DNA of 64,000 bases from Betaproteobacteria bacterium. GTDB lineage: Bacteria; Pseudomonadota; Gammaproteobacteria; Burkholderiales; Rhodocyclaceae. The notes under the pieces were generated by a model. The model searched no databases, was not told the origin of the DNA, and saw nothing but the letters and a program-made list of their open reading frames with translations. A program made the translations under genes and the position numbers. The stretch lies in NCBI GenBank assembly GCA_020621405.1, contig JAHRYN010000002.1, forward strand, positions 423,676-487,675, in the 5' to 3' direction. Shown in pieces: positions 25,432 through 33,422 of the stretch. Position 1 is the first letter of the stretch. Each line of letters begins with the position of its first letter.

Positions 25432-25721
25432 GGGCAGCCTTTGCACGAAATGCGACATCAGCCAAGGGACGACGGCGGCAGGCGCACAGGCGCTGGCGCT
25501 CCGGGCGATCGGTCAGGGCATTCAATATGCGGGCGCTTGCCCCCGTGCGCCGCGGAACGCGGCAATATCCCGGCTGCGCAGCCCGCCGTGCGGTCACGGC
25601 GGCTCACTTCGGACAAGGCAGGCATGAGCACACACCCCGCAGCACTGGACACTCAAGCCATGGCGATGCGCCCGGGCAGCGGCGCATCGGTGCGGAGCAG
25701 CAGACCGGTAACGCCCCCCCG
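25432..25721. other. Non-coding interval between groE promoter and response regulator
   Basis: About 290 bases between the groE promoter (minus) and the response regulator start (plus). I see no gene, RNA or repeat. Plus-strand open frames through it are read-through upstream of the regulator start. It should hold that gene's promoter, but no convincing -35/-10 pair or regulator box was found. Confidence 0.5.
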
Positions 25722-26384
25722 ATGAGACTGCTGCTGATAGAGGACGACGCGATGATCGGCGCCGGCGTGCAGCGCGCGCTGCGCCAGGACGGCTACACAG
25801 TGGACTGGGTGCGCGACGGCATGGCGGCCGAACTGGCGGTGCAGGATCACCCTTACGAACTGCTGCTGCTCGACCTCGGCCTGCCACGACGCGACGGCAT
25901 CGAGCTGCTGCAACGGCTGCGCGCGGCGGGCAATACATTGCCGGTACTCGTGCTGACCGCGCGCGACACGGTAACTGACCGCATCCGCGGACTGGACGCG
26001 GGTGCCGACGACTATCTGGTCAAGCCGTTCGACCTGGACGAACTGGGCGCCCGCGTGCGTGCCCTGCTGCGCCGCCAGCGCGGCAAGAGCACCCCGCTGC
26101 TGACGCTGGGCGCGCTGCAGGTCGATCCGGCCAGCCACGCAGTGACGCTGGAGGGCGAACCGGTACGCCTGTCGGCGCGCGAATTCTCGCTGCTGTGCGC
26201 GCTCATGGAACAGCCCGGCCGGCCGCTGTCGCGCGCCCAGCTGGAGGAAAAGCTGTACGGCTGGGACGAGGAGGTGGAAAGCAACGCGGTCGAAGTGCAT
26301 ATCCATGCACTGCGCCGCAAGCTGGGCACCGAACGCATCCGCAATCTGCGCGGCGTCGGTTACTACATGCCGGAGCAGCCATGA
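25722..26384 (+). CDS. QseB/TctD-type response regulator
   Basis: 220 aa. Receiver with D8/D9 and D51 in 'LLLLDLGLPRRDGIELL', the switch Lys in 'YLVKPFDLDELGARVRALL', and an OmpR-type winged helix ending 'TERIRNLRGVGYYMPEQP'. Start set at 25722 (MRLLLIEDD), where the conserved fold begins; the Shine-Dalgarno sequence is poor. It overlaps the kinase start by four bases (ATGA). A PmrA-like CTTAAG-N5-GTTAAG box at the end of the kinase gene suggests the downstream degP-type protease is a target. Confidence 0.9.
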   Translation: MRLLLIEDDAMIGAGVQRALRQDGYTVDWVRDGMAAELAVQDHPYELLLLDLGLPRRDGIELLQRLRAAGNTLPVLVLTARDTVTDRIRGLDAGADDYLVKPFDLDELGARVRALLRRQRGKSTPLLTLGALQVDPASHAVTLEGEPVRLSAREFSLLCALMEQPGRPLSRAQLEEKLYGWDEEVESNAVEVHIHALRRKLGTERIRNLRGVGYYMPEQP

Positions 26385-27715
26385 ACTCGCTGCGCCGCAC
26401 CCTGCTGCTCTACCTGCTCGGCGCCATCGTCGTCATGTTCGCGATCGGCGGCTTCGCCACCTACCGCGCGGCACGCCAGGAAATCGACGCGCTGATGGAC
26501 TACCACCTGCGCCAGTTCGCGCTGTCCCTGCGCGACCAGAGTTTCGGCCCGCCGTCGGCACCGCCGCTGACGCCGCCCGAGGAAGCCTTCGATTTCGTCA
26601 TCCAGATCTGGGACAGCGAGGGCGTGCGGCTATACCTGTCGCATCCGCACAGCGTGCTGCCCGCACTGGCCCAGTACGGCTACACCACGGTGGCCACGTC
26701 GGAGGGCGACTGGCGTGTGTTCTCCATCCCGCTGCAGGACCGGGTGATACAGATCGCACAGCCGATGGCGGCGCGCAGCCGTCTGGCGGCCGACGCGGCG
26801 CTGCGCACGCTGATACCGCTGCTGGCCGTGGTGCCGCTGCTCGCCGCACTGATCTGGTATCTGGTCGGCCGCGGACTGCGGCCGCTGGAACGGCTGGCCG
26901 GTGAGGTCGGCAAGCGCCGCCCCGATTCGCTAGACACGCTGGACGTGGCCGGCGTGCCGGACGAGGCACAGCCGCTGGTCGGCGCGCTGAACAGCCTGCT
27001 CGGCCGGCTGGACCGGGCGCTGGCAGCGCAGCGTGCTTTCGTCGCCGACGCCGCGCACGAGCTGCGCACACCGCTGACCGCACTGCAGATACAGCTGCAG
27101 CTGCTGGAACGGGCCGGCGACGGCGAGGCACGCGAAGCCGCGCTGGCGGAACTGCGTTCCGGGCTGCAGCGCACCACCCACATGGTGCAGCAGCTGCTGA
27201 CGCTGGCCCGGCAGGAACCGGGCTCCGGTGCCGGCAGCCCCTTCGTCCGGCTGGTACCGGCCGACATCGCACGGCAAAGCCTGGCCGACCACGCGCCGCT
27301 GGCGCTGGCGCGCCGCATCGATCTGGGCGCCGGGCAGCTGGACGACAGCCTGTCGATCAGCGGCGACGCCGCCTCGCTGCGCACACTGATCGGCAACCTG
27401 ATCGACAACGCCATCCGCTACACGCCGGAAGGCGGTCGCGTCGATGTCACGGTCGAAGCGGGCGACGCCAGCCGGCCGTGCTGGCTGCGCGTTGCCGACA
27501 GCGGGCCGGGCATTCCGCCCGACGAGCGCGAACGCGTGCTCGACCGCTTCTATCGCCGGGCCGGTGCCGACCAGCCGGGCAGCGGACTCGGGCTGGCGAT
27601 CGCGCACAGCATCGCCGAACGCCACGGCGCCACGCTGGTACTCGATGAATCACCGCACGGCGGCCTGCTCGTCTCGGTCGGATTTCCGGCCGACATCGCA
27701 ACCGGCGCGCCTTAA
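26381..27715 (+). CDS. QseC-type sensor histidine kinase
   Basis: 444 aa. TM1 about residues 7-28, a short periplasmic loop to about 140, TM2 about 143-163, HAMP, HisKA with H226 in 'ADAAHELRTPLTAL', then ATPase ('GNLIDNAIRYTPEGG', 'VADSGPGIPPDERE', 'GSGLGLAIA'). It pairs with the overlapping regulator. The gene ends inside a PmrA-like box preceding the serine protease gene, so this pair probably monitors envelope state. The signal is unknown. Confidence 0.88.
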   Translation: MNSLRRTLLLYLLGAIVVMFAIGGFATYRAARQEIDALMDYHLRQFALSLRDQSFGPPSAPPLTPPEEAFDFVIQIWDSEGVRLYLSHPHSVLPALAQYGYTTVATSEGDWRVFSIPLQDRVIQIAQPMAARSRLAADAALRTLIPLLAVVPLLAALIWYLVGRGLRPLERLAGEVGKRRPDSLDTLDVAGVPDEAQPLVGALNSLLGRLDRALAAQRAFVADAAHELRTPLTALQIQLQLLERAGDGEAREAALAELRSGLQRTTHMVQQLLTLARQEPGSGAGSPFVRLVPADIARQSLADHAPLALARRIDLGAGQLDDSLSISGDAASLRTLIGNLIDNAIRYTPEGGRVDVTVEAGDASRPCWLRVADSGPGIPPDERERVLDRFYRRAGADQPGSGLGLAIAHSIAERHGATLVLDESPHGGLLVSVGFPADIATGAP

Positions 27716-27727
27716 GTTTGCGTTAAG
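27711..27727 (+). promoter_or_regulatory. PmrA/QseB-like box before degP-type gene
   Basis: CTTAAG-TTTGC-GTTAAG: two near-identical hexamers with a 5-base spacer, 65-82 bases before the protease start, overlapping the kinase stop codon. It matches the direct-repeat box of PmrA/QseB-class regulators with one mismatch. No clear -10 was identified downstream. Confidence 0.55.
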
Positions 27728-27792
27728 TCTGGTCTCGCTAGAGTGCAACGGTCGCGGGCTCTCCCGGCCCGCAAGCGTTGAAGGAGATCGCA

Positions 27793-29280
27793 ATGAAGAC
27801 CCAGGCACTCAAGCTTTCGGGCGTCGCCGCAGCGGTGGCTGCGCTCTTTTTCGGTGGCTACGAAGCGGCCCAGCCCATTCACTCGGCACACGCCGAAACA
27901 CCGCCCGCCGTCATGGCGCCCACGGCGCCGAATGTCCTGGCACCCGCTGCCGGCCCGGCCGCGATGGCGGTACTGCCGAACTTCCAGAGCATCGTCGAGC
28001 GCTGCGGCCCGGCCGTGGTGAACATCAGCGTCGAAGGCACGGTGAAGACCGCGATGCGCGGTCAGTCGCCGTTCGGCAACATCGACCCGAACGACCCGTT
28101 CTACGAATTCTTCCGCCACTTCGGCCCGCAGATGCAGGCACCGCAAGGCGGGCAGATCACGCACGGCATGGGCTCGGGCTTCATCGTCAGCGCCGACGGC
28201 ATCATCCTGACCAACGCGCACGTGGTGGCCGACGCGAGCCGGGTGACGGTCAAGCTGACCGACAAGCGCGAATTCAGCGCCAGGGTGGTCGGCATCGACA
28301 AGGCAACCGACGTCGCCGTGCTGCGCATCGACGCACACGACCTGCCGACGGTGGCGCTGGGCGACCCGGCGCAGACCCACGTCGGTGAATGGGTGCTGGC
28401 GATCGGCGCGCCTTTCGGCTTCGAGAACAGCGTGACCGCCGGCATCGTGTCGGCCAAGTCGCGCTCGCTGCCGGACGAAGGCTATGTGCCGTTCATCCAG
28501 ACCGACGTCGCGATCAATCCGGGCAACTCCGGCGGCCCGCTGCTCAATCTGCGGGGCGAAGTGGTCGGCATCAATTCGCAGATCTACAGCCGCTCCGGCG
28601 GCTACCAGGGCCTGTCGTTCGCGATCCCGATCAATGTCGCCGCCCAGGTGAAGGATCAGCTGCTGGCACACGGCAAGGTGACACGCGGCCGTCTCGGCGT
28701 CGCGGTACAGGACGTGGATCAGGCTCTGGCCGAATCCTTCGGGCTCGAAGCCGCGCACGGCGCGCTCGTGTCCCGGGTCGACTCCGACGGCCCGGCGGCG
28801 AAGGCCGGGCTCGAAGCCGGCGATGTGATCGTCCGCATCAACGGCGAGACGGTCGGCTCGTCGGCCGAACTGCCGCCGAAGATTGCCGCCGTGGCGCCGG
28901 GCAGGACCGTCACGCTGGGCGTCTGGCGCAAGGGTCGCGACCATGACGTGACGGTCACCATCGGCGAAATGAAGGCGGCCCAGGTGGCCAGCGAAGATGC
29001 CGGCCAGCCGGAACGCGCCAGCTTCGGCGTCGCGGTGCGTCCGCTCAGCCGCGACGAACAACGTCAGGCCGAGGTCAACGGCGGTCTGCTGGTACTCGAC
29101 GCCGCCGGTCCGGCGGCACGCGCCGGCATACAGCAGGGCGACGTGATCCTGGCGGTCAATGGCAGGACGGTGGCCAACGCCGAAGACCTGCGCAAGCTGC
29201 TTGGCTCCGGCGGCCGGCACGCGGCCCTGCTGGTCCAGCGCAACGACGCACGCATTTTCGTACCGATCGAACTCGGCTGA
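27793..29280 (+). CDS. DegP/HtrA-family periplasmic serine protease (MucD-like)
   Basis: 495 aa. N-terminal export segment (residues 5-35), trypsin-like domain with H143 ('LTNAHVVAD'), D173 ('KATDVAVLRI') and S246 ('NPGNSGGPLL'), then two PDZ domains (about 285-375 and 405-490). It degrades or refolds damaged envelope proteins in the periplasm. The start at 27793 follows 'gaaggagatcgca'; an in-frame TTG at 27778 adds five residues and is less likely. It lies downstream of a two-component pair and a PmrA-like box, so stress control through that pair is likely. Confidence 0.92.
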   Translation: MKTQALKLSGVAAAVAALFFGGYEAAQPIHSAHAETPPAVMAPTAPNVLAPAAGPAAMAVLPNFQSIVERCGPAVVNISVEGTVKTAMRGQSPFGNIDPNDPFYEFFRHFGPQMQAPQGGQITHGMGSGFIVSADGIILTNAHVVADASRVTVKLTDKREFSARVVGIDKATDVAVLRIDAHDLPTVALGDPAQTHVGEWVLAIGAPFGFENSVTAGIVSAKSRSLPDEGYVPFIQTDVAINPGNSGGPLLNLRGEVVGINSQIYSRSGGYQGLSFAIPINVAAQVKDQLLAHGKVTRGRLGVAVQDVDQALAESFGLEAAHGALVSRVDSDGPAAKAGLEAGDVIVRINGETVGSSAELPPKIAAVAPGRTVTLGVWRKGRDHDVTVTIGEMKAAQVASEDAGQPERASFGVAVRPLSRDEQRQAEVNGGLLVLDAAGPAARAGIQQGDVILAVNGRTVANAEDLRKLLGSGGRHAALLVQRNDARIFVPIELG

Positions 29281-29293
29281 ACGGGAGACGCAC

Positions 29294-29740
29294 ATGAAAG
29301 GCAGGAAACGGACTTCGCGGCGGGTGCTGCGCAACTTTCTTCATCTGGCGGCGACGCTGTTCGCGATCAATGCGAACGCCGCCACCGCCGGCGGTGACGA
29401 AGACAATCCCCGTACGCCGACGGAGCGGATGGAAGACAGCGCGCGCATCGACGACCTGCACGGCAGCACCGGGTACGTGGCCTACCGGCACACATTCGCC
29501 CTTGCCGACCCGGCGCTGGACGTCACCGGACAGGGCGTGCGCGCCCGCGTCAGGGTGATCGATGAAGGCGGTCGCAACCGCGCACTGCTGGCGCTGCACG
29601 GCGCCGGCATGGTCGGCCCGTTCGGACACGGCGCCTACACCGTGCTGGTCAAGGCCGGCGGCACCACCGAAGTTCACCGCATCCGCATCGGGCCGGATAC
29701 GATGCCGTATCTGCACTTCACCGATGCGCTGAATGCTTGA
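29294..29740 (+). CDS. Hypothetical secreted protein
   Basis: 148 aa, not recognised. A basic N terminus and hydrophobic core 'FLHLAATLFAINANAATA' give a signal peptide cleaved near residue 31. The mature part is beta-rich ('VRARVRVIDEGGRNRALLALHG', 'GAYTVLVKAGGTTEVHRIRIG'), suggesting a small immunoglobulin-like periplasmic domain. It lies 13 bases after the protease stop with 'cgggagacgcac' upstream, so it is co-transcribed with it and may be a substrate or accessory. No function can be named. Confidence 0.65.
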   Translation: MKGRKRTSRRVLRNFLHLAATLFAINANAATAGGDEDNPRTPTERMEDSARIDDLHGSTGYVAYRHTFALADPALDVTGQGVRARVRVIDEGGRNRALLALHGAGMVGPFGHGAYTVLVKAGGTTEVHRIRIGPDTMPYLHFTDALNA

Positions 29741-29806
29741 TCCCCGCCAGACCGTGGCGTGCAACCGCACCTCGCGGCGAGGCAATTGCCAAAAAAGGAG
29801 ATTCAC

Positions 29807-30106
29807 ATGTCGAAACTGATAGCCGCTGCCGCACTGACCTGTCTGTTCGCCGCGAACGCCGCATTCGCACAGGCCCCCGCCGACGCGGGCGCCGCGTCCG
29901 GCTGCGAAGCCAAGGCAATGGACAAGAACGGCAAGCCGCTGGCCGGCGCTGCCAGGAACTCGTTCATGAAGAAGTGCGACGCGGCCGCCCACAAGGAAGC
30001 CGCAATGGCCGAATGCGCAACCAAGGCGCTCAGCAAGGATGGCAAGCCGCTGGCCGGCGCCGCCAAGAATGCCTTCGTGAAGAAGTGCGCTGCGGGCGCA
30101 AAGTAA
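29807..30106 (+). CDS. PsiF-repeat secreted protein
   Basis: 99 aa. Signal peptide (residues 1-21, 'ALTCLFAANAAFAQ'), then two PsiF-type repeats: 'CEAKAMDKNGKPLAGAARNSFMKKC' region (about 33-57) and 'CATKALSKDGKPLAGAAKNAFVKKC' region (about 69-93). Each has paired cysteines that probably form disulfides in the periplasm. In E. coli psiF is induced by phosphate starvation; the molecular role is unknown. The start has 'aaaaaaggagattcac', a very strong ribosome site. Confidence 0.85.
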   Translation: MSKLIAAAALTCLFAANAAFAQAPADAGAASGCEAKAMDKNGKPLAGAARNSFMKKCDAAAHKEAAMAECATKALSKDGKPLAGAAKNAFVKKCAAGAK

Positions 30107-30261
30107 GCAGCCGCAAAATCCGGGCAGCCCGGATTCGGGAGCAGTAAAGGATGGCGGCCCCCGGGCCGCCATTTCGTTCGTCCACGCAAAGCAGCGCAGC
30201 CAGTGCAGGCTGTCGGCACTTTCCATCGCATCGAAATGCCAGAACTCGACCATTCGCCCGC

Positions 30262-30846
30262 ATGACCGTCAACGGGCTCGAAGAACTGCTGCACCGGCTG
30301 CTCGGTTATGCCGCTGCAGGACGTCGCATCGTCGTGGCCTGTGCCGCACTGTCGTTCGCCGGAACGCTCAGCGCCGCCTATCCGGTCACCGCCGTGGTCG
30401 TCCCTGCCACGCTGCTGGCCGCGAAGAAATGGTGGTCGATCGCCTGTGTGTCGGCACTGGGCAGCGCACTCGGCGCCACTGCGCTGATCTACATCTTTCA
30501 CCATCTCGGCTGGACCGAGCTGTACGCCCACTTCCCGGAACTCGGACGCAGCGAGTCATGGGCCGGCACGGCCGACTGGGTGGCTCGCTACGGCGTGCTC
30601 GCGCTGTTCCTGATCGCGCTGTCGCCGCTGCCGCAGACACCTGCGCTGCTGCTGTTCGGTGCCGTACGGCAGGACTACGCCGGCGTGTTCGTCGCGCTGC
30701 TGCTGGGCAAGCTGATCAAGTACGGCGCATTCGCGTGGACCGCCAGTCACTTCCCTGAACAGGTCAGCCGCGGCCTGGGCAGCCTGCTCCGGCGAATCAG
30801 ACCCGACGCAAACGGGAACGGAAACGGCGACCGCGACGCCCGCTGA
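30262..30846 (+). CDS. YqaA/DedA-type (VTT) membrane protein
   Basis: 194 aa integral membrane protein with about four to five spans (residues 20-45, 50-75, 100-125, 130-155). It has a VTT-like pattern: 'ALFLIALSPLPQTPALLLFGAVRQDY' then 'FVALLLGKLIKYGAFAW'. DedA/YqaA relatives act in lipid or proton-dependent transport, but the substrate here is unknown. The start at 30262 is the methionine in front of the first amphipathic helix. The tail is Asn/Gly-rich. Confidence 0.72.
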   Translation: MTVNGLEELLHRLLGYAAAGRRIVVACAALSFAGTLSAAYPVTAVVVPATLLAAKKWWSIACVSALGSALGATALIYIFHHLGWTELYAHFPELGRSESWAGTADWVARYGVLALFLIALSPLPQTPALLLFGAVRQDYAGVFVALLLGKLIKYGAFAWTASHFPEQVSRGLGSLLRRIRPDANGNGNGDRDAR

Positions 30847-30847
30847 C

Positions 30848-30883
30848 AAAAAAACGGTGGTGCCACCGCGAGGTGGCACCACC
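30848..30883 (-). terminator. Terminator of the cytochrome operon
   Basis: GGTGGTGCCACC-tcgc-GGTGGCACCACC on the minus strand, a perfect 12-bp stem, followed by G and a run of seven T. It ends the minus-strand electron-transfer operon 33 bases past its last gene. Confidence 0.9.
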
Positions 30884-30916
30884 GCCAACTACCCATTGCC
30901 TTTTTGCAACCCTGCG

Positions 30917-31321
30917 TCAGTGCAGGGTTGCAAGGTAGGCAACGAGGTCTTCGCGCGCTTTTGCATCTCCCAGGCCGTCGTACTTCATCTTGCCGTTCGG
31001 CACCGCCTTGCGCGGCGCCGCGATGTAACTGTCGAGCGAGGCCACATTCCACGTCAGGCCGGACTGCCTGAGTGCATCCGAATAGACCACATCACCGATG
31101 CTGGCGGCCTTGCGGCCGACGATGGCGAACAGCGACGGGCCCTTCTTGTTCTTGCCTTCGCGCACGCTGTGGCATTCCGCGCATTCCTGCGCGAACACGT
31201 CCTCGCCGCGATGGCTGTCGCCCGCTGCATGCGCCGGCACTGTGACGCCGGCCAGCGTCATCAGGCAAAGTCCGTACAGCAGGCGCACCGGGGCAGTCGT
31301 TCGTCTTTTCATGAGTGACAT
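30917..31321 (-). CDS. Small periplasmic cytochrome c
   Basis: 134 aa. Signal peptide to about residue 32 ('VTVPAHAAG'), heme-binding CAECH (47-51), a distal methionine in 'NGKMKYDGLGD', and the class I fold ending 'REDLVAYLATLH'. A soluble electron carrier. Start at 31321 (MSLMKRR), five bases after the porin stop; an ATG at 31312 is possible. It is last in the operon with the cytochrome-porin and b561, and probably shuttles electrons between them. Confidence 0.9.
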   Translation of the reverse strand: MSLMKRRTTAPVRLLYGLCLMTLAGVTVPAHAAGDSHRGEDVFAQECAECHSVREGKNKKGPSLFAIVGRKAASIGDVVYSDALRQSGLTWNVASLDSYIAAPRKAVPNGKMKYDGLGDAKAREDLVAYLATLH

Positions 31322-31326
31322 GGCTT

Positions 31327-32715
31327 TCAGAACGAGGTCCATGCGAACAGGAACAGCGTGTTGTTGTCCTTCGCGTCGCGGCCGTTGCCGTCGTAGTTGT
31401 GGCGTGCGCCATTGAACTTGTCGAACAGCGTGTATTGCACGCCCAGCCTCAGATTGGCCCACGGCGCGCCCCACGAGTCCTCCTTGCCGAACGGCGTCCA
31501 GTCGGCTTGCAGTATCGAGCCCGTGGTATTGGGCGAGCCGTTGGCATAGCCGTCCGCATACAGCAGCGTGTCGCGGCTGCCGCGGGTGACGAAGCGGCCG
31601 GCGGTCACGCCCCAGGTCTGGTCGAAGTAGTAGGACGCATTGATGCGGAACTCGTTGAGGTGGCCGGTACGGTTGGTGGCCTCACCCTTGGTGAACAGAT
31701 CGTTGCGCGTCTGGTTCTCGTGGATGTAGCTGGTGTAGATCGTGCCGACGTGCGTGCGCGTGCCGAGGAACTGGTAGGACGCATCCACGCCGACGTCATG
31801 GTAGTGGTTCTGCGGACCACCGCTCAGACGGTCCGGCTGGATGGCGGTATCGAAGCCGAACACGCCAGCGGTGAAGGACTGCTTCTTCCAGTCCTGCATC
31901 CAGGCCAGCCGCCAGTAGACCGTGTCACCGTCCAGCCGGCCCATGTCGCCCGAGCGATGCTGGCCGGTATCGGCCTGGATCGCCTGCGACAGTGCGCGGT
32001 AGGTGCCGATTTCGACATACAGCGAGTTGTCCCAGAAGGCGTAGGCCGATGCACCGATCACCCGGTGTTCCAGCCCGCCGTTGATCATGGTCGCGGCGTC
32101 GCCGCCGCCGAAGCCGACCGCCGAGCTGGTGTAGGGAAAGCCCCAGACCGGCATCGTGTTGAACGGATCCTGCACGCCCGGATTGTTGTTGACCGAGATG
32201 CCGAACACCGTGTCCTTGCCGCCGACGTCGAAGGTATGCGCGGCGCGCACATCGACGTGATCAAGCGCGCTGTGATGCTCGGTGCCATCGTAGGTCCACT
32301 GGATGAAGGCACCGAGGTTCTCCGCCAGCCGGCCGGCGACGAACAGTGAAGCTTCGTCCAGCGTGGTGTTGTTGTTGCGGTCGGTGTGGACGGTGGGCGC
32401 TTCGTCCTGCTTCTTCTTCGTGTGCGTGAACGCACCGACCAGCATGCCGGACAGCGGAATCTTGCCGTCCTTGCCGTCGGTATCGGTGTAGCCGCCGATC
32501 TTGAACCGGACGCCCATCGGCGTCAGCTGCGGACCGTACGCGCCAACGTGGCAGGCCGCGCAGTCCTGCCCGGTCTGACGCGCGAAGCTGGGCAGGGCGT
32601 GAGCGGACTGCATGCCGCCGGCGAACAGGCCGGCCGAAGCCAGCAGCAAGGCAGCGCATCGCCTTGCGATACCGGCGCACAGGCCGGTGAGCGCACTGTT
32701 TTGTTTGTTTGTCAT
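31327..32715 (-). CDS. Monoheme cytochrome-porin fusion (Cyc2-like architecture)
   Basis: 462 aa. Signal peptide ends near residue 40 ('QSAHA'); then 'PSFARQTGQDCAACH' gives one heme site (52-56). About 400 residues of alternating beta strands rich in Tyr/Trp/Gly follow, ending in the C-terminal Phe ('LFLFAWTSF') typical of outer-membrane barrels. One CXXCH at the mouth of a barrel is the layout of Cyc2, the iron-oxidising cytochrome-porin. Many betaproteobacteria have similar proteins of unknown function, so iron oxidation is not proven. It overlaps the b561 gene by four bases (ATGA). Confidence 0.8.
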   Translation of the reverse strand: MTNKQNSALTGLCAGIARRCAALLLASAGLFAGGMQSAHALPSFARQTGQDCAACHVGAYGPQLTPMGVRFKIGGYTDTDGKDGKIPLSGMLVGAFTHTKKKQDEAPTVHTDRNNNTTLDEASLFVAGRLAENLGAFIQWTYDGTEHHSALDHVDVRAAHTFDVGGKDTVFGISVNNNPGVQDPFNTMPVWGFPYTSSAVGFGGGDAATMINGGLEHRVIGASAYAFWDNSLYVEIGTYRALSQAIQADTGQHRSGDMGRLDGDTVYWRLAWMQDWKKQSFTAGVFGFDTAIQPDRLSGGPQNHYHDVGVDASYQFLGTRTHVGTIYTSYIHENQTRNDLFTKGEATNRTGHLNEFRINASYYFDQTWGVTAGRFVTRGSRDTLLYADGYANGSPNTTGSILQADWTPFGKEDSWGAPWANLRLGVQYTLFDKFNGARHNYDGNGRDAKDNNTLFLFAWTSF

Positions 32716-33341
32716 ACCGTGGTCGAGTCAGGGTTGCGGAGGGAAAGATCGGGCCTGGCGCGTGCGGGACGCGCAGGCAGCATCGCGGTCAGAACCGGAT
32801 CGCGATGAACGAAGTGATGCCAGAGCGCTGCGAACGCATGCAGGCCTACCAGTGCGAGCAGCGCCCAGGCCGCCCACACGTGGTAGTCCGCCAGCACGTC
32901 GGCCAGATCGAGATCGCGCTGAAGCAGTGCCGGCAGCGGGCCCAGGCCGAACAGCGTGACCGGATTGCCGCGCGCGCCGGACAGCGCCAGACCGAGCAGC
33001 GGCAGCGCGAACAGCAGCGCATACAGCAGCCCGTGGGTCGCGTCGGCGGCCAGCCTGAGCGAGCGCGGCAGCGAGGACAGGCTGCCCAGCGGGTAGTGGA
33101 GGATGCGTGCGGCCAGCCGGGCAAAGGCGGCGCACAGCACGATCAGGCCGAAACTGCGATGCCCGTCCAGCAGGAAGGCGCGCAGCGGCTTCGCCTCGAT
33201 GCCCTCACGGGTCAGTACCAGCGCGGTTGCGGCGAGCAATGCGAACACCGTCGCCCAGTGCAGCGCAATGATGAGCACCGGGCGACGTACGGAAACAGGC
33301 GGGGAAGCGGAGGATGCAGACGATACGGCAGCGATGCGCAT
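32712..33341 (-). CDS. Cytochrome b561-type membrane protein
   Basis: 209 aa, four transmembrane helices (about residues 22-42, 60-80, 100-125, 150-172). Heme-ligand histidines are expected among 'IIALHWATVF', 'LLDGHRSFGLIV', 'ADATHGLLYALL' and 'YHVWAAWALLALVGLHAFAALWHHF'. It would pass electrons between quinone and periplasmic cytochromes. First gene of the operon with the cytochrome-porin and small cytochrome c, which together span both membranes. The proline/arginine tail is likely cytoplasmic. Confidence 0.87.
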   Translation of the reverse strand: MRIAAVSSASSASPPVSVRRPVLIIALHWATVFALLAATALVLTREGIEAKPLRAFLLDGHRSFGLIVLCAAFARLAARILHYPLGSLSSLPRSLRLAADATHGLLYALLFALPLLGLALSGARGNPVTLFGLGPLPALLQRDLDLADVLADYHVWAAWALLALVGLHAFAALWHHFVHRDPVLTAMLPARPARARPDLSLRNPDSTTV

Positions 33342-33422
33342 GGAATGCAGGACGGATGACGGGAATGCGCGGACCTTAGATCGGCATTCCCTTCATTACC
33401 CTGACAAGCTGCAAGGTCTTCG

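Noticed and set aside
27712-29334. 540-codon minus-strand frame opposite the DegP-type gene
   Set aside because: Antisense shadow; the plus-strand gene has an intact catalytic triad and PDZ domains.
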